Shown here piece after piece: positions 62,278 to 64,000 of a stretch of DNA of 64,000 nucleotides. This DNA comes from Microbacterium terrae (GTDB taxonomy: Bacteria > Actinomycetota > Actinomycetes > Actinomycetales > Microbacteriaceae): positions 2,108,001 to 2,172,000 of the forward strand of contig NZ_JAFDSS010000001.1 of assembly GCF_017831975.1 (NCBI RefSeq). The letters are read 5' to 3'. Position 1 is the first letter of the stretch; every line of letters begins with the position of its first letter. A model generated the notes under the pieces. That model searched no databases and had not been told where the DNA came from. It saw nothing but the letters and a program-made list of their open reading frames with translations. The position numbers were made by a program, and so were the translations under genes.

Positions 62278-62973
62278 ATGCGCGTGTGCCTCGCCTCCAC
62301 CTCGCCCGCCCGCCTGATGCTGCTGCGGCAGTTCGGCATCCGCCCCCTCACGGTCGCACCCGACGTCGACGAGGAGGCGGTGATCGCCGCCGTCGAAGCC
62401 GCCGAAGGGCGCACGCTCGCCCCCGACGAGCACGTGCTGCTGCTCGCACGGCGCAAGGCCGCCGACGTCGCGGCGCGACTCGCCGACGACATCCCCGACT
62501 TCGACGGCATCGTGATCGGCGGCGACTCGATGTTCGAACTCGACGGCCAGGTGCTCGGCAAACCGCACACGCCCGAGAACGCGCGGGCGCGGTGGCGCGC
62601 GATGCGCGGGCGCACCGGAGTGCTGCACTCCGGCCACGCCGTGGTGCGCCTCTCCCCCGGAACGGCTCCGCACGAGGTGCACGCCGTGGCCGAGGCATCC
62701 GTCACCTTCGCGGGCGACATCACCGACGCCGAGATCGACGCGTACGTCGCCACCGGCGAGCCGCTGCAGGTCGCGGGGGCATTCACCGTCGACAGCCTCG
62801 GCGGCGCGTTCATCACGCGGGTCGACGGAGACCCTTCGACGGTGGTGGGCATGTCGGTCTCGACTCTGCGCGCGCTCGCCCGCGAGGTGGGCGTGGAATG
62901 GACTGCGCTGTGGAACAGCGTCGATCCCGTCTGGGACGGGCTGGATGCCGCGGCCGTCGCCGAGCGCCCCTGA
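62278..62973 (+). CDS. maf: Nucleoside triphosphate pyrophosphatase, Maf family
   Basis: A 231-residue enzyme that hydrolyses non-canonical or modified NTPs and is linked to septum control. The N-terminal STSPARLMLLRQFGI, the substrate-binding GGDSMFELDGQVLGKPHTPENAR and the late GAFTVDSLGGAFI are intact. The ATG at 62278 has TACGGT 6 bases upstream (leaderless). It precedes accA, the order seen in mycobacteria. Confidence 0.93.
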   Translation: MRVCLASTSPARLMLLRQFGIRPLTVAPDVDEEAVIAAVEAAEGRTLAPDEHVLLLARRKAADVAARLADDIPDFDGIVIGGDSMFELDGQVLGKPHTPENARARWRAMRGRTGVLHSGHAVVRLSPGTAPHEVHAVAEASVTFAGDITDAEIDAYVATGEPLQVAGAFTVDSLGGAFITRVDGDPSTVVGMSVSTLRALAREVGVEWTALWNSVDPVWDGLDAAAVAERP

Positions 62974-63060
62974 TTGCGCCACGCCGATGTTGTAGTAGGA
63001 ATCCCACGTTTTCGACCCGTTCTTGTGTGAACCGCTCAAAAGACCGGGCGAAGGCGTCGG

Positions 63061-63066
63061 TAGGCT
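63061..63066 (+). promoter_or_regulatory. -10 element of accA
   Basis: TAGGCT exactly 7 bases before the ATG at 63074. The preceding 90 bases are comparatively AT-rich and could hold an operator, but I see no clear palindrome or -35. Confidence 0.5.
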
Positions 63067-63073
63067 GACATCC

Positions 63074-64000
63074 ATGCCTCAGATCGCCAAGGTTCTCGTT
63101 GCCAACCGCGGCGAGATCGCCGTCCGCGTCATCCGCGCCGCCCGCGATGCGGGCAAGCTCTCGGTCGCCGTCTACGCCGACCAGGATCGCGACGCCATGC
63201 ACGCCCGGCTCGCCGACGAGGCCTACGCCCTCGAGGGCTCGACGAGCGCCGAGACGTACCTCTCGATCGAGAAGATCCTGTCGGTCGCTCGCCGCTCCGG
63301 TGCCGACGCCGTGCACCCGGGATACGGGTTCCTCGCCGAGAACGCCGACTTCGCCCGCGCCGTGATCGGCGCCGGCCTCATCTGGATCGGCCCGTCGCCC
63401 GAGGCCATCGAGGCCCTCGGCGACAAGGTGACGGCGCGCGCCGTCGCCGAGAAGGTCGGCGCTCCGCTCGCCCCCGGCACCCCGGGTCCCGTCTCCGGCG
63501 CCGACGAGGTCGTCGCGTTCGCCGAGCAGGTGGGCCTCCCCATCGCCATCAAGGCCGCATACGGCGGCGGCGGGCGCGGCCTCAAGGTCGCTCGCGCCCT
63601 CGACGAGGTCGCCGAGCTCTTCGAGTCGGCGACGCGCGAGGCGATCACCGCGTTCGGCCGCGGCGAATGCTTCGTCGAGAAGTACCTCGACAAGCCGCGC
63701 CACGTCGAGACCCAGTGCCTCGCCGACGCCGCCGGCAACGTCGTCGTCGTCTCGACGCGCGACTGCTCGCTGCAGCGCCGCCACCAGAAGCTCGTCGAGG
63801 AGGCCCCTGCGCCGTTCCTCTCGGACGAGCAGAACGAGATCCTCTACACGTCGTCCAAGGCGATCCTGCGCGAGGTCGGCTACGTCGGCGCCGGGACGTG
63901 CGAGTTCCTCATCGGCGCCGACGGCACCATCTCGTTCCTCGAGGTGAACACCCGCCTGCAGGTGGAGCACCCCGTGTCGGAGGAGGTCACCGGCCTCGAC
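63074..64000 (+). CDS. accA: Acyl-CoA carboxylase alpha subunit (biotin carboxylase), cut by window end
   Basis: The first 309 codons of the biotinylated alpha subunit. Biotin carboxylase start [39 protein letters not shown], the ATP-grasp glycine loop [13 protein letters not shown] and the conserved [26 protein letters not shown] and [15 protein letters not shown] are present. The reading frame is open at the window edge; the C-terminal biotin carrier domain would follow. It completes the set accD, accE, birA found here. ATG at 63074 follows a leaderless-type -10. Confidence 0.95.
   Translation, partial: MPQIAKVLVANRGEIAVRVIRAARDAGKLSVAVYADQDRDAMHARLADEAYALEGSTSAETYLSIEKILSVARRSGADAVHPGYGFLAENADFARAVIGAGLIWIGPSPEAIEALGDKVTARAVAEKVGAPLAPGTPGPVSGADEVVAFAEQVGLPIAIKAAYGGGGRGLKVARALDEVAELFESATREAITAFGRGECFVEKYLDKPRHVETQCLADAAGNVVVVSTRDCSLQRRHQKLVEEAPAPFLSDEQNEILYTSSKAILREVGYVGAGTCEFLIGADGTISFLEVNTRLQVEHPVSEEVTGLD

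Overview
The window is GC-rich chromosomal DNA from an actinobacterium. It most resembles Microbacterium or a close relative in the Microbacteriaceae. The basis is whole-window gene content and order, GC-ending codons in most genes, frequent GTG starts, and many genes whose only upstream signal is a TAnnnT hexamer 6-7 bases before the start codon (leaderless-type promoters). I see no tRNA, rRNA, CRISPR array, insertion sequence or phage gene.

Layout. (1) 0.2-5.8 kb: a translationally coupled operon of a membrane protein, DUF4129, DUF4350, a MoxR ATPase and a DUF58 protein. (2) 5.9-9.5 kb: a water channel (aqpZ) and a furA-katG peroxide-defence pair with a clear Fur-type operator. (3) 9.6-11.4 kb: divergent SpoIIM-like and RDD membrane proteins. 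(4) 11.5-18.6 kb: ahcY, DUF3499, a metallopeptidase-family protein, a DUF5719 protein, a large membrane glycosyltransferase and a WhiB regulator of the WhiB2 type. (5) 18.7-48.5 kb: a large cell-surface polysaccharide region. It holds two O-antigen-ligase-like proteins, a galactofuranan-type module (GlfT1-like, Wzt, Wzm, Glf, GT2, GlfT2-like), further glycosyltransferases, a YfhO-type membrane protein, a second exporter whose Wzt has a C-terminal sugar-binding-type domain, two RgpF paralogues sharing a perfect 626-bp repeat, the dTDP-rhamnose genes rmlA, rmlB and a fused rmlC-rmlD, and a secreted cell-wall protein. (6) 47.4-53.1 kb: glycosyltransferase, LCP ligase, purE, purK, PH-domain protein, birA. 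(7) 53.1-64 kb: a secreted cell-wall-binding serine hydrolase, acyl-CoA carboxylase beta and epsilon subunits, a two-component system with a membrane partner, a 23S rRNA methyltransferase-like protein, Maf, and the start of the biotin carboxylase subunit, which runs off the window.

How it fits together. The polysaccharide region can make activated rhamnose (Rml) and UDP-galactofuranose (Glf), polymerise them with several glycosyltransferases, export lipid-linked chains by two separate ABC transporters, and attach them to the wall through an LCP protein. This suggests at least two distinct wall glycans. The flanks (ahcY, DUF3499, metallopeptidase, whiB2 on one side; LCP, purE, purK, PH protein, birA, accD, accE, maf, accA on the other) match, from memory, the order seen in Mycobacterium tuberculosis. 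The polysaccharide block therefore appears to fill a conserved chromosomal slot with lineage-specific content.

The signals most worth a second look are the perfect repeat in the RgpF paralogues with its odd codon style, the palindrome over the whiB2 promoter, the operator over the furA promoter, a short leader ORF coupled to a glycosyltransferase, and the unexplained hairpin-rich gap near 57.4-57.8 kb.
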